A stretch of 24,723 nt of DNA from JAHCHG01 sp038251885 (lineage in GTDB: Bacteria; Acidobacteriota; Blastocatellia; Pyrinomonadales; Pyrinomonadaceae), in NCBI GenBank assembly GCA_038251885.1, contig JBBSAX010000056.1:1-24723 (forward strand), in the 5' to 3' direction. The position numbers and the translations under genes were made by a program. The notes below the pieces were generated by a model that was given only the letters and a program-made list of their open reading frames with translations, did no database searches and was not told the DNA's origin. Of this stretch, positions 7,661-15,644 are shown one piece after another. Positions within the stretch are counted from its first letter, which is position 1, and each line of letters begins with the position of its first letter.

Positions 7661-9611
7661 TTAACTTCTCTAATTCCCGCAATTTCTCTAGATAGTTTAC
7701 AACGGTTGCGACAAAAGTCGAATGCGACCACGTAAGCGGCGAAACCGAAACGGGTTCGCCTGTCAGCGGATTGACTTGTTCGGCTAAAACTCCCGAAGGC
7801 AGAGCATTTTTCGCCGTCCATTCCAAAATTTCGATCACGCCTTTCAAATCCGACTTTTTCTTTGCCACAGCAATTCGATAATCGGCAAGCCAGAGTGTCG
7901 AGATAAACCAGGCGTTTCCGGTAAAATCGTTTGAAACGCGCATATAACCATCATTATTAAATCTAGCAATTCCGCCGATCTTGCCTTTTACCCAGAGATG
8001 TTTTTCAACCGCTTTCATCGTGTTTTCAACGATTTCATCGTCAATATCAAAAACCTTAAAATAAAATATGCCGAAAAGCGAAGCATCAATCGTCGCATCG
8101 TGTGTTAGTTCATCGCTGTTATTAGCTTGCAGAGAACGCAGAAAACGTCCGAGTTCGCGGCTATATAAATGTTCGCGCATCGCGCTTGTAATTTCATCAG
8201 CGGCAGTATCATAAATTTCGGCGCGTTCCGGTTCGGCAAAAAGGCGTGCAAAATTTGCGCCGGCACGAAGTCCCGCAACGACGGTCGCGCACGTAAATGT
8301 ATGAATTCCGCGCCGATCTTCCCAGAGATTCCAACTCGGTTGCGGCAAACCCGTTTCTTCATCTCGAAATTCGGCGAGAAAATCCGCGCATTTTGTGATT
8401 AAAGGACGATAAAGCCGGTGCGAAAATTCGAGTTCGCGGTATTTGTCGTAATGTTCCCACAACGCCCAGAGAACGAGCGAGGTTTCGTCTTCCTGAATCG
8501 GCACGAGCTTCTTTTTCGCCCAAACATCCCAAGCCGCGTGCCAGCCCGAAGCGACCGTGCCGTCAGCATTGTATTTCTGCAAAAAATAACCGTCTTCGTG
8601 GACAATGTGTTGACAGAAAAGAAAGAAATTTCGCGTTAAATACGGAAAACCGGCAAGATCGAATGCATTTGCGACAAATGCGCCGTCGCGTGTCCAGAGA
8701 TAGCTGTAATGATCGGTTGCGCGTTCGGTTACGTCCGAATCATTCGCCGCGAGAATCGAACCGCAGTTATCAATCTGCGTCCGCGCAATTAAAAGGGATC
8801 GTTTATAAAGTTCGATCACCGCATCCGACAGATCGCCGAAATCTCGATCATTTTTATTAACCCAAACGCGCCAGAAATTTTCCGTATAATCAAGCAAAGT
8901 CTGCGGCGAAATGCTCGAAACACTCGCATTTAATTGAAAAACTTCTTCGTGTGATTTTCCCGCCGCGATCCAGTAAAAAAAATCTTCCGCGCCTTGTGCT
9001 TCAAGTTTCAGATTTATCTGAACGGTCGAATCAACCGAACCTTCTGTCTTCGAGCCGCCGTGCAATTCGCCGTCTTCGGCATCGCGCCAAGTTCCTTCCT
9101 GATCGCGGAAAGCCTTTCTTCCCGTCGCAAAAGAATTAAAATGCGGTTCGGTGTTGATCAAGAAATATCTGTGTTTGTTGTAATGAATCAATGAAAGGCT
9201 TTCAGGATCGTAAAATGCCGTGTCGCCGACTTTATTTTCATAAATACGGAAATCGTGATGCAGAAAAACGCGCACTTCACGCGGCTGATCGAGCAGATTG
9301 CTGACGCGCACCTTTCGCAAAAAGATATTCTCGTGACTCGCCACCGTATCATTGCAAATGATCTCTAAACCTAAGTTTTCACTGGTCAATTTAACGTCCG
9401 TAACAAGCGTTTCCGAAACATAACGAAGGTCGCGTTTCCAACCATGTTCAAAAACCCAAGAAAACTCGCCGTCCGCCCAAACGCCGAAGCGAAACGGAAA
9501 ACCTTCCGTGTGATTCTCCTGCCCGACGTGCGGATAATAAACGTCACGGATCTGATATTTTTCGTCAAATGTTACCAGCAACGAGCCATTGCCAACCGGA
9601 ATATCACGCAT
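7653..9611 (-). CDS. Glycoside hydrolase family 15 (glucoamylase-like)
   Basis: The protein is 652 residues, typical of bacterial GH15 enzymes with an N-terminal beta-sandwich (about 1-240, starting DIPVGNGSLLVTFDE) and an (alpha/alpha)6 barrel. The barrel contains SYLWTRDGAFVA at about 303-314, which binds the -1 sugar. The predicted general acid is E431 in NLWEDRRGIHTFT, and the general base is E611 in GVLAEQVNPLTGEP. GH15 members release glucose from the non-reducing ends of starch-like glucans or hydrolyse alpha-linked oligosaccharides and trehalose; which applies here is not visible. No signal peptide is present, so it acts in the cytoplasm, perhaps on glycogen, maltodextrin or trehalose. 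It is first in an apparent operon with the RDD and AlbA_2 genes. Confidence 0.93.
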   Translation of the reverse strand: MRDIPVGNGSLLVTFDEKYQIRDVYYPHVGQENHTEGFPFRFGVWADGEFSWVFEHGWKRDLRYVSETLVTDVKLTSENLGLEIICNDTVASHENIFLRKVRVSNLLDQPREVRVFLHHDFRIYENKVGDTAFYDPESLSLIHYNKHRYFLINTEPHFNSFATGRKAFRDQEGTWRDAEDGELHGGSKTEGSVDSTVQINLKLEAQGAEDFFYWIAAGKSHEEVFQLNASVSSISPQTLLDYTENFWRVWVNKNDRDFGDLSDAVIELYKRSLLIARTQIDNCGSILAANDSDVTERATDHYSYLWTRDGAFVANAFDLAGFPYLTRNFFLFCQHIVHEDGYFLQKYNADGTVASGWHAAWDVWAKKKLVPIQEDETSLVLWALWEHYDKYRELEFSHRLYRPLITKCADFLAEFRDEETGLPQPSWNLWEDRRGIHTFTCATVVAGLRAGANFARLFAEPERAEIYDTAADEITSAMREHLYSRELGRFLRSLQANNSDELTHDATIDASLFGIFYFKVFDIDDEIVENTMKAVEKHLWVKGKIGGIARFNNDGYMRVSNDFTGNAWFISTLWLADYRIAVAKKKSDLKGVIEILEWTAKNALPSGVLAEQVNPLTGEPVSVSPLTWSHSTFVATVVNYLEKLRELEKLNG

Positions 9612-9655
9612 ATTTTATTAAGTTTAAGTTAATTTCAGTATTGGATAAGAAACAG

Positions 9656-9880
9656 ATGGAAAAACTCAAAAACCAAGTAAAATGGATTTACCAAAAAACA
9701 TTTCATTTAGCCGCAGCTTTCTGTCTATGGACATTTTACCGCTTTTTTGTGAGATTGACGATTTTTGTCGGGTTTTTGATAAAGTTTATGAATATTGGGC
9801 TGTGGAATAATGGAAAAAAAACAGAAAAAAGTGATTCATTTGAGTCTGTCGGAATTGATGACGATTTTGGTAATGTATAA
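9656..9880 (+). CDS. Possible small membrane protein, 74 residues
   Basis: An open frame divergent from the GH15 gene starts at the ATG at 9656, 44 nt from the GH15 start codon. It has a basic N-terminus (MEKLKNQVKWIYQK), a long hydrophobic, aromatic-rich stretch at about 16-50 that could cross the membrane once or twice, and an acidic tail (FESVGIDDDFGNV). Positive-inside charge arrangement and an acidic end are plausible for a real small membrane protein. A weak GGAT lies 9-12 nt upstream. The frame stays open upstream to 9569, but that part overlaps the GH15 start, so the inner ATG is preferred. The stop runs directly into a long hairpin (9879-9981). No family recognised. Confidence 0.4.
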   Translation: MEKLKNQVKWIYQKTFHLAAAFCLWTFYRFFVRLTIFVGFLIKFMNIGLWNNGKKTEKSDSFESVGIDDDFGNV

Positions 9881-9981
9881 AAAGTTGCGTGAATAAGAAC
9901 ATAAGATCGCCCGTCAGAAAACCTTTTAGTAGTGGCGATAATATGTTCCTGAACATTCGCTTTTTTTGCAGGCAACTTTTT
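9879..9981 (+). ncRNA. Long, regularly interrupted hairpin: terminator or structured RNA
   Basis: Four nested stems line up across about 100 nt: AAAAAGTTGC (9879-9888) with GCAACTTTTT (9972-9981); GTGAAT (9889-9894) with ATTCGC (9955-9960); GAACATA (9897-9903) with TATGTTC (9942-9948); ATCGCC (9906-9911) with GGCGAT (9934-9939). Small internal loops lie between them and a 22-nt apical loop at the tip. Seven Ts follow the second stem at 9961-9967, so the inner part could be a Rho-independent terminator for the 74-residue frame. The outer stem also pairs beyond that T-run, which an ordinary terminator does not need. The rest of the spacer to 10039 is AT-rich with nothing recognisable. Confidence 0.5.
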
Positions 9982-10039
9982 ATTTTTCGTCCAATAGACT
10001 AAATCTTTATCACTTTTCTATTTTTTTACTTTCAAACTT

Positions 10040-10696
10040 TTAGCTTACCAGATTCAAAAGATGTCCCATTCTGAATTTTTTTACGCTCAGATATTTTTCC
10101 GTGTCTTTTGAAGGTTTGAATTCTATCGGAATACGTTCGACGATTTCTAAACCGCCGTCGCGCATCGCTTTTAGTTTTTCGGGATTGTTCGACATTGCTT
10201 TGACTTTTCTAATCCCCAAATCCTTTATTATTTCGACACATTGTTCGTATTCGCGTGAATCAACTGCGAGTCCGAGAAGTTGATTTGCTTCGATCGTGTC
10301 CGCGCCCTCGTCCTGCAAAGCGTAAGCGCGGATTTTATTAATAATTCCGATTCCGCGACCTTCCTGTTGTTGATAAACTATTAATCCGCGACCTTCTTTT
10401 TCAATCGTTTCCATCGCGCTTTGTAGTTGTTGACCGCAATCACATTTCGTCGAATGAAAAACATCTCCGGTCAGACATTGTGAATGAATTCGTACAGGAA
10501 TTGCTGTATTCTCGCTTAAATTTCCTTTGAAAACACAGACAAATTCTTCATCGCTGATCAAAGATTTATAACCGGCAATGCGAAATTCGCCGAATTCGGT
10601 CGGAAGACGCGCTTCGGCAACTTTTTCGATTGATTTTACATTTGGAAAAACGGCAGTAAATTTATATGTTGTAATTGTTGTAGTTTCTGTAATCAT
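10040..10696 (-). CDS. ribA: GTP cyclohydrolase II
   Basis: First committed step of riboflavin synthesis: GTP to 2,5-diamino-6-ribosylamino-4(3H)-pyrimidinone 5'-phosphate, formate and pyrophosphate. Zinc ligands are C74, C85 and C87 in CLTGDVFHSTKCDCG. VYQQQEGRGIG at 108-118 includes the conserved Tyr, and DSREY holds the catalytic Arg at about 148. The domain is stand-alone (218 residues), not fused to RibB. ATG at 10696-10694 has a GGGAAGG ribosome site on the minus strand (about 10701-10707). No FMN riboswitch was found in the 160 nt upstream, which is where one often sits in front of riboflavin genes. The gene appears monocistronic. Confidence 0.95.
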   Translation of the reverse strand: MITETTTITTYKFTAVFPNVKSIEKVAEARLPTEFGEFRIAGYKSLISDEEFVCVFKGNLSENTAIPVRIHSQCLTGDVFHSTKCDCGQQLQSAMETIEKEGRGLIVYQQQEGRGIGIINKIRAYALQDEGADTIEANQLLGLAVDSREYEQCVEIIKDLGIRKVKAMSNNPEKLKAMRDGGLEIVERIPIEFKPSKDTEKYLSVKKFRMGHLLNLVS

Positions 10697-10827
10697 TTAA
10701 CCTTCCCTTGTGCTTGTTCTTGTTTTTATAGGACAGCATTAAGTTCGTAAAAATGCAAAAATCGGATGCAAAACCTAACGAATGAATCCATAAAACTGTC
10801 AACTTTATTCCACATTCAAGAAAATGC

Positions 10828-10856
10828 TTGCCAATATATAAAAATAAAGGCATAAT
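10828..10856 (+). promoter_or_regulatory. Sigma-70-like promoter for the RRM protein gene
   Basis: TTGCCA at 10828-10833, a 17-nt spacer and CATAAT at 10851-10856 match the consensus well. Transcription would begin near 10863, leaving a leader of about 240 nt before the RRM gene ATG. Confidence 0.6.
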
Positions 10857-10862
10857 TACAGC

Positions 10863-11101
10863 GGTTTTTACTCTCAGAAGTATCTCGTTAGATGCGTCCG
10901 TTCAAGACAAGAAAAGCGACGACTTTAGTTCGGTTAGAGAGTTTGGTTAGAGTTTATTGGAGCAGTTTTTAGTTGTTTTTCTGAGATCGGGCGCGTCGCA
11001 AGAAAAGGGTAGAAAAGAGTTTTTTTAGAATTTTCCTTCCTGAAAATTTCCAGCCTGTCTTTTGCTTCATTCAGTTAAAAATTTAGAGATTAGAGAGAAT
11101 A
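10863..11101 (+). promoter_or_regulatory. Long 5' leader of the RRM protein gene
   Basis: About 240 nt between the predicted start site and the ATG hold no credible reading frame. A 7-bp hairpin (AATTTTC at 11029-11035 with GAAAATT at 11042-11048) and a possible long-range pairing of GCGACG (10916-10921) with CGTCGC (10994-10999) are visible, with T-rich tracts between. Long structured leaders are characteristic of cold-shock RNA-binding genes, so thermal or autoregulatory control is a reasonable inference. The ribosome site is weak (TTAGAGAGAATA just before the ATG). Confidence 0.4.
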
Positions 11102-11467
11102 ATGAGTACAAAATTATATGTTGGAAACTTGTCATTTCATTTGACAAGCGATGATTTACAGGAGCATTTCGCTCAAGCAGGAACGGTCGAATCGGCAAAA
11201 GTTATTGAAGACCGGGAAACCGGACGCTCACGCGGATTCGGATTCGTTGAAATGTCATCCGCTGAAGAAGCACAGGCAGCTATTGAACAATTTAACGGAG
11301 AAGACCTCGATGGACGCAGTCTTGTCGTCAATGAAGCCCGTGCGCGTGAAGAACGCGGCGGCGGCGGAAATCGCGGCGGCGGCGGACGCGGTGGTTACGG
11401 CGGCGGCGGCGGTGGAAATCGCGGCGGCGGGGACGGCGGTGGCGGTGGAAATTACTCGCGCTGGTAG
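11102..11467 (+). CDS. RRM-domain RNA-binding protein with Gly-rich tail
   Basis: A single RNA-recognition motif fills residues about 3-80: RNP2 is KLYVGNLSF (4-12) and RNP1 is RGFGFVEM (44-51), each with the aromatic residues that stack on RNA. Residues 86-121 are an Arg/Gly-rich tail with runs of Gly, ending NYSRW, like the RGG tails of cyanobacterial Rbp and eukaryotic glycine-rich RNA-binding proteins. In cyanobacteria such proteins are cold-induced or bind mRNA; here the role is inferred to be RNA chaperone-like. The gene has its own promoter (10828-10856), a long leader and a terminator hairpin just downstream, so it is monocistronic. Confidence 0.93.
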   Translation: MSTKLYVGNLSFHLTSDDLQEHFAQAGTVESAKVIEDRETGRSRGFGFVEMSSAEEAQAAIEQFNGEDLDGRSLVVNEARAREERGGGGNRGGGGRGGYGGGGGGNRGGGDGGGGGNYSRW

Positions 11468-11483
11468 TTTTCTGCAAGTCAGT

Positions 11484-11527
11484 ATTAAAGAGGCGATAAA
11501 GATGAAGATCTCTATCGCCTCTTTAAT
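11484..11527 (+). terminator. Intrinsic terminator after the RRM gene
   Basis: A perfect 15-bp stem (11484-11498 with 11513-11527, containing GAGGCGATA) closes a 14-nt loop and begins 17 nt after the stop codon. The T-rich sequence TTTAATTTTAAAG follows on the plus strand. It may also end transcription of the convergent methyltransferase gene, but no T-run follows on the minus strand. Confidence 0.8.
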
Positions 11528-11557
11528 TTTAAAGTTTAGAATTTTGAATTATTCGTT

Positions 11558-12139
11558 TTAAGAAGTTTGCCAGGTTAACGTATAGGCGGGCGGCACGTTT
11601 TTCATTACGATCGAACTCTTTTGCGATTTACCGTAGCGGTTTCTCATATGTTCGCGCAGTTTTATTGAAGATGGAAAGTAATATCCGTGAGCATATTGAA
11701 ATGTGCGGAAAATACAACCTTGCTCCATAAATTTATCTATCTCGCACAAAATCTTTTCCCCAACCTCGTTTGGCAACGTAACAAAAGGCAAACATGAAAC
11801 AATAAATCCGACTTTTCCCAAGCCCGATTTTTTATGAATCGAATAAAGATCGCAGGCGTTTCCCCGCACGATCTTCAGACTCGGATAACTTTTTTTCAAC
11901 GATCTGACCAGATTTTTGTCTAATTCAAGACCAAGATAAGATTGATCATTCGAAACTAAACCTTGAACAAATTTTGTGATTGCGCCCGTGCCGACTCCGA
12001 GTTCTAAAATAATTGACTCAGAATCCGGTCTAATATCTGCAAGCATTTTTTGAGCGAGTTCGGGCGAACTCGGCGCAATCGCACCGACTTTTAAAGGGTT
12101 TTTTAGAAAAGCATGTAGGAACTGAATATTTTCGTTCAT
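11558..12139 (-). CDS. SAM-dependent methyltransferase, phospholipid N-methyltransferase-like
   Basis: The 193-residue protein has a class I methyltransferase fold with the SAM-binding LELGVGTGA at 45-53 and an acidic residue at the end of strand 2 (LGLELDKN, E72). The N-terminus, FLHAFLKNPLKVGAIAPSSPELAQKM, is characteristic of PmtA-type phosphatidylethanolamine N-methyltransferases and related rRNA-dimethylase-like proteins. The typical catalytic tail FRTFQYAHGYYFPSS also fits the group. Actual substrate unproven. ATG at 12139 is 9 nt after the topA stop, so the two are probably co-transcribed. Confidence 0.8.
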   Translation of the reverse strand: MNENIQFLHAFLKNPLKVGAIAPSSPELAQKMLADIRPDSESIILELGVGTGAITKFVQGLVSNDQSYLGLELDKNLVRSLKKSYPSLKIVRGNACDLYSIHKKSGLGKVGFIVSCLPFVTLPNEVGEKILCEIDKFMEQGCIFRTFQYAHGYYFPSSIKLREHMRNRYGKSQKSSIVMKNVPPAYTLTWQTS

Positions 12140-12148
12140 TCCGTATAA

Positions 12149-14677
12149 TTATGCTGAAACTGAATCTTTCGACTTTTGTTCAGAATTATCTGCTGAATCG
12201 TTGACGGCAATTTTATACTCACATTCCTCGTTTTTGCAATAGCGGAATGTGCCTTCTTTCTTTGTGGTCTTTTCCAGAATGAAGGGAGCTTTGCATTTCG
12301 GACACGGTTCAGCAATTGGTTTGTCCCAGTAAACTTCGTCGCATTTCGGATAATTCGAGCATCCGTAGAACGGTTTTCCACGCCGTGTTTTCTTAACGAC
12401 GATCTCGCCTTTGCAACCCGGTTTTGGACACGCGATGCCGGTCGTATCTCTTTGCACGTATTTGCATTTCGGGTAATTTGAACACGAAACGAATTCGCCG
12501 AAACGTCCCGTGCGTTTGACCAATTTTGCGCCGTCGAGCGGACAAACTTCATCTAATTCGACGGGCGGCGGAGTTGTGATAGTTGCGCCACTTTTCTTGT
12601 CAATTTTGCGAATATTTTTACATTCGGGATAACCTGTGCAGCCGTAAAATGTGCCGAACCTGCCGCGCTTTAACGCCATATCTTTTCCGCAAAGTTCGCA
12701 CGGCGCAACTTCTTCTGTCTGTTCACCATTGGAATTTTCTGCGGTTGCAGAGTCAGTTTTTTTCGTAATTTCGCGCGTTGTTTTGCATTCGGGATAGTTT
12801 TCGCAGGCTAAAAATTGTCCGTAACGACCGAATTTTATGACCATTCCCGAACCGCAGGTTTCGCAAATTTCGTCGGTCGGAATCGCTTGTTTTTTCTTGC
12901 CTTTGATTGATTCTTCGGCATTGGCGAGATTTTTGGAAAACGGATCGTAAAAATCTCGCATCGCAGTTCGCCAATCCAGATCACCATCCTCAATTTTGTC
13001 GAGATTTTCTTCCATTTTCGCCGTGTAAGCCGTGTCGAAAAGCTGTTCAAAACTGGCAACGAGCAAATCATTTACCGTAATTCCGAGCGCGGTCGGATGA
13101 AATCTGCCTTCGAGTTTTTCGACATATTCGCGGTCTTGAATCGTCGTCATAATCGCCGCATAAGTCGAAGGTCTGCCGATTCCTTTTTCTTCCAAAGTTT
13201 TAACGAGTGTCGCTTCCGAATAACGCGGCGGCGGTTCGGTAAAATGTTGATTCGGCGTGATTTTATTGAGTTTTAAATTCTCGCCTTTTTCGACTCTTGG
13301 CAGAGTTCTTTCGGCTTCGTCGTCATCTTCTTCCGTTTGTTCGTCGCGTCCTTCCTGATAAATTTTCAAAAATCCGTCAAACTTTTGTACTGAACCCGTT
13401 GCACGAAATGTAAAACGTCCGGCTTTGATGTCAATCGTCGTTTGATCGAAGATCGCCGGAGTCATCTGCGAAGCGACCGTTCGCTGCCAGATCAAATTAT
13501 AAAGTTTGTATTCGTCCGGCGTAAGATTTGATTTCAGACTTTCGGGCGTGCGGTTTGCATCTGTCGGGCGAATCGCTTCGTGAGCGTCTTGTGCGCCTTT
13601 TTTCGATTTGTAAAAATTCGGTTTTTCGGGCAGATAAGGTTTGCCGTATTCGCTGTCAATAAACGTGCGAATGTCATCTAAAGCCGTGTCGGAAATTCGC
13701 GTCGAATCCGAACGCATATACGTAATCAAACCGACCTGACCTTCTTTGCCGATGTTCACACCTTCGTAAAGTTTCTGCGCGACCATCATCGTTTTCTTGA
13801 CGGAAAAGCCGAGTTTGCGCGATGCTTCCTGCTGTAATTTTGAAGTAATAAAAGGCGGTGTCGGATTTCGCTTGCGTTCTTTCGTCGCAACCGATTCGAC
13901 AATGAAATTTTCTTTTTCAGCTTCGGTGACGATGCCTTTCGCCTCTTTTTCATTGTCAATATGAATTTCGTTCTTTTTCAAATCTTGATCGAAACCGCCG
14001 GTTTTCAAAGTTTTATCTTCGACTTTATAAAGCCGCGCATCGAAATTCGGGGGAAGTTTTGACGCAAGATTGGCAATAATTGACCAGTATTCAGTTTTGA
14101 CAAACGCTTCGATCTCGCGCTCGCGCTCAACAACGAGGCGAACCGCAACCGTTTGAACGCGTCCGGCGGAAAGTCTGCCGCCGATAGTTTTCCAAAGAAT
14201 CGGCGAAACTTTGTAACCAACCAATCTGTCTAAAATTCTTCGTGCTTGCTGTGCGTCAACTAAATTTTTATTGATTTGTTTCGGTTCTTTAAAAGCATCT
14301 TTGATCGCGTTTTTCGTGATTTCGTTAAACATCACGCGAAAGATCGGTTTTTTATTACTTTTCGGGACGATTTCTTCCGCCAAATGCTGGCAGATCGCTT
14401 CGCCTTCGCGGTCAGGGTCAGCTGCGAGATAAATTATTTCGGATGCCTTCGCCGCTTTTTTCAAATCGGAAACGGTTTTCTTGTTGTTTCGTTTCTTTTT
14501 ATCGGGAATTACTTCATAAGTCGGCTCGAAATTGTTCTCGACATCAACGCCGAGTTCCTTTCCCGGCAAATCTTTGATATGCCCGATTGAAGCCAATACC
14601 AAATAGTCGCTTCCCAGATATTTATTGATCGTTTTTGCCTTTGCGGGCGATTCTACTATTACTAAATTTTTACTCAT
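12149..14677 (-). CDS. topA: DNA topoisomerase I (type IA)
   Basis: Relaxes negative supercoils by a transient 5'-phosphotyrosine link. The 842-residue protein shows the Toprim domain (E9 in VIVESPAKAK, acids D87/D89/E91 in AADPDREGE) and the catalytic Y320 in LITYMRSDSTRIS. Five C-terminal zinc-ribbon units follow, at about 620-830: four keep both Cys pairs (for example CETCG...CENYPEC), while the third (CPLDGAKLVKRTGRFGEF...) has Asp in place of the second Cys and may not bind zinc. The ATG at 14677-14675 is 45 nt downstream of the YkgJ-family gene. The methyltransferase gene follows at 9 nt. dprA-topA neighbourhood is common in bacteria. Confidence 0.97.
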   Translation of the reverse strand: MSKNLVIVESPAKAKTINKYLGSDYLVLASIGHIKDLPGKELGVDVENNFEPTYEVIPDKKKRNNKKTVSDLKKAAKASEIIYLAADPDREGEAICQHLAEEIVPKSNKKPIFRVMFNEITKNAIKDAFKEPKQINKNLVDAQQARRILDRLVGYKVSPILWKTIGGRLSAGRVQTVAVRLVVEREREIEAFVKTEYWSIIANLASKLPPNFDARLYKVEDKTLKTGGFDQDLKKNEIHIDNEKEAKGIVTEAEKENFIVESVATKERKRNPTPPFITSKLQQEASRKLGFSVKKTMMVAQKLYEGVNIGKEGQVGLITYMRSDSTRISDTALDDIRTFIDSEYGKPYLPEKPNFYKSKKGAQDAHEAIRPTDANRTPESLKSNLTPDEYKLYNLIWQRTVASQMTPAIFDQTTIDIKAGRFTFRATGSVQKFDGFLKIYQEGRDEQTEEDDDEAERTLPRVEKGENLKLNKITPNQHFTEPPPRYSEATLVKTLEEKGIGRPSTYAAIMTTIQDREYVEKLEGRFHPTALGITVNDLLVASFEQLFDTAYTAKMEENLDKIEDGDLDWRTAMRDFYDPFSKNLANAEESIKGKKKQAIPTDEICETCGSGMVIKFGRYGQFLACENYPECKTTREITKKTDSATAENSNGEQTEEVAPCELCGKDMALKRGRFGTFYGCTGYPECKNIRKIDKKSGATITTPPPVELDEVCPLDGAKLVKRTGRFGEFVSCSNYPKCKYVQRDTTGIACPKPGCKGEIVVKKTRRGKPFYGCSNYPKCDEVYWDKPIAEPCPKCKAPFILEKTTKKEGTFRYCKNEECEYKIAVNDSADNSEQKSKDSVSA

Positions 14678-14722
14678 TTTTTATAAACCAACTTAACACA
14701 AACCCAAAAGAGTTCAACAATT

Positions 14723-15472
14723 TTACTCTTTTCTTGTTCTATTAATTATCAATTCTTCGGCTTTCGCCAATGTTAATCCTTCAAATTCCGTCTGAAACCA
14801 CGTTTCAAATTTCGGATCAAATTCGTGAATGATTTCCTGCGAGCCGTTTTTTAATGTAACCGTAATCTGTAAATCTTGCGTTCCGCTTTTTACATTAATA
14901 TTAACGGCTTCGATTCTTTCATTATCAATATTGCTTTCAAGTGCATCTAGTTTTTGCCGCGCTTCAAACATTTCCATCAAACTCAAAAAAGGTTCGAGGT
15001 TATAAGCTCTGCGAACGGCGTGGCAACGGTCGCTTCCGGCTTCAAATTGTCGGCACATTCGCGGTCTGTTTTCGTAAACTCGACAGCTAACTTCTTTGCC
15101 GATTTTGCCTTCCAAAGCGACGCACGAAAAATCTTCTTCCTTGCGTTTTATATAGCGATCAACCGTAAATTCGATGTTTTCGCCTTGTTTCGTAATGTCC
15201 CAACAGTCTTTAGATGAAATCGGGTTGTCCGGTTTCACATCAACGCAAACGAAAGAAGCACAACACGCGCCGCACGTCATACAATCGGGAATCGGCGAAT
15301 CTGCGGAAGTTATAATATTGTCCGCAACCGTATTTGACAAATTGAATGTCAAAATCTGCGGCGGCAAAAGATTTCCCCAAACCTGTTCATACATCGCATT
15401 TACAAACGGCAGAAATTCATCTTCCGCAATTTTATCGCGCCGCGTGATTTGAACAAGTTCGCTTTTCTCCAT
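14723..15472 (-). CDS. YkgJ-family cysteine-cluster protein
   Basis: The 249-residue protein (ATG at 15472) has the YkgJ (PF03692) pattern of conserved Cys: MTCGACCASFVC (about 63-74), an isolated Cys in the SCRVYENRPRMCRQF motif, and a further Cys nearby, together predicted to bind an Fe-S cluster or zinc. The function of the family is not established. A TTG two codons upstream (15478) would extend it by MI; the ATG was preferred. It lies between dprA and topA in the same orientation, with 166 nt to dprA and 45 nt to topA. The 166-nt dprA spacer shows nothing recognisable. Confidence 0.85.
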   Translation of the reverse strand: MEKSELVQITRRDKIAEDEFLPFVNAMYEQVWGNLLPPQILTFNLSNTVADNIITSADSPIPDCMTCGACCASFVCVDVKPDNPISSKDCWDITKQGENIEFTVDRYIKRKEEDFSCVALEGKIGKEVSCRVYENRPRMCRQFEAGSDRCHAVRRAYNLEPFLSLMEMFEARQKLDALESNIDNERIEAVNINVKSGTQDLQITVTLKNGSQEIIHEFDPKFETWFQTEFEGLTLAKAEELIINRTRKE

Positions 15473-15644
15473 AATCAAAAATTTTCAAAAAAAATTGCCA
15501 GACGCATCTGTATCTGACATTTATCACTTCAAAATCGTATGTGTCAAACGGTTTTCAAACTTATACTATTTTGCGCCGAAACTCCAAATCGTATTCTTAA
15601 CACCGATGAGATTTTCAATGTTCCGGTTGTCTGACAGCGAAATT

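Noticed and set aside
9736..9975. 79-codon minus-strand frame
   Set aside because: It covers the hairpin region and the reverse of the 74-codon frame; no ribosome site or protein-like pattern.
10662..10853. 63-codon minus-strand frame upstream of ribA
   Set aside because: It overlaps the ribA start in another frame, is Asn/Tyr/Lys-rich at the end and looks non-coding.
10697..10860. FMN riboswitch before ribA
   Set aside because: The conserved RFN words (such as AGGGGCGGGG and CCNACCGGCGGT) are absent.
11151..11561. 136-codon frame overlapping the RRM gene
   Set aside because: It is the +1 shadow of the RRM gene; the Gly codons read as Ala runs, and the RNP motifs are in the other frame.
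12136..12552. 138-codon minus-strand frame over the 3' end of topA
   Set aside because: It is a shadow of the zinc-ribbon region; the topA frame shows the Cys pairs.
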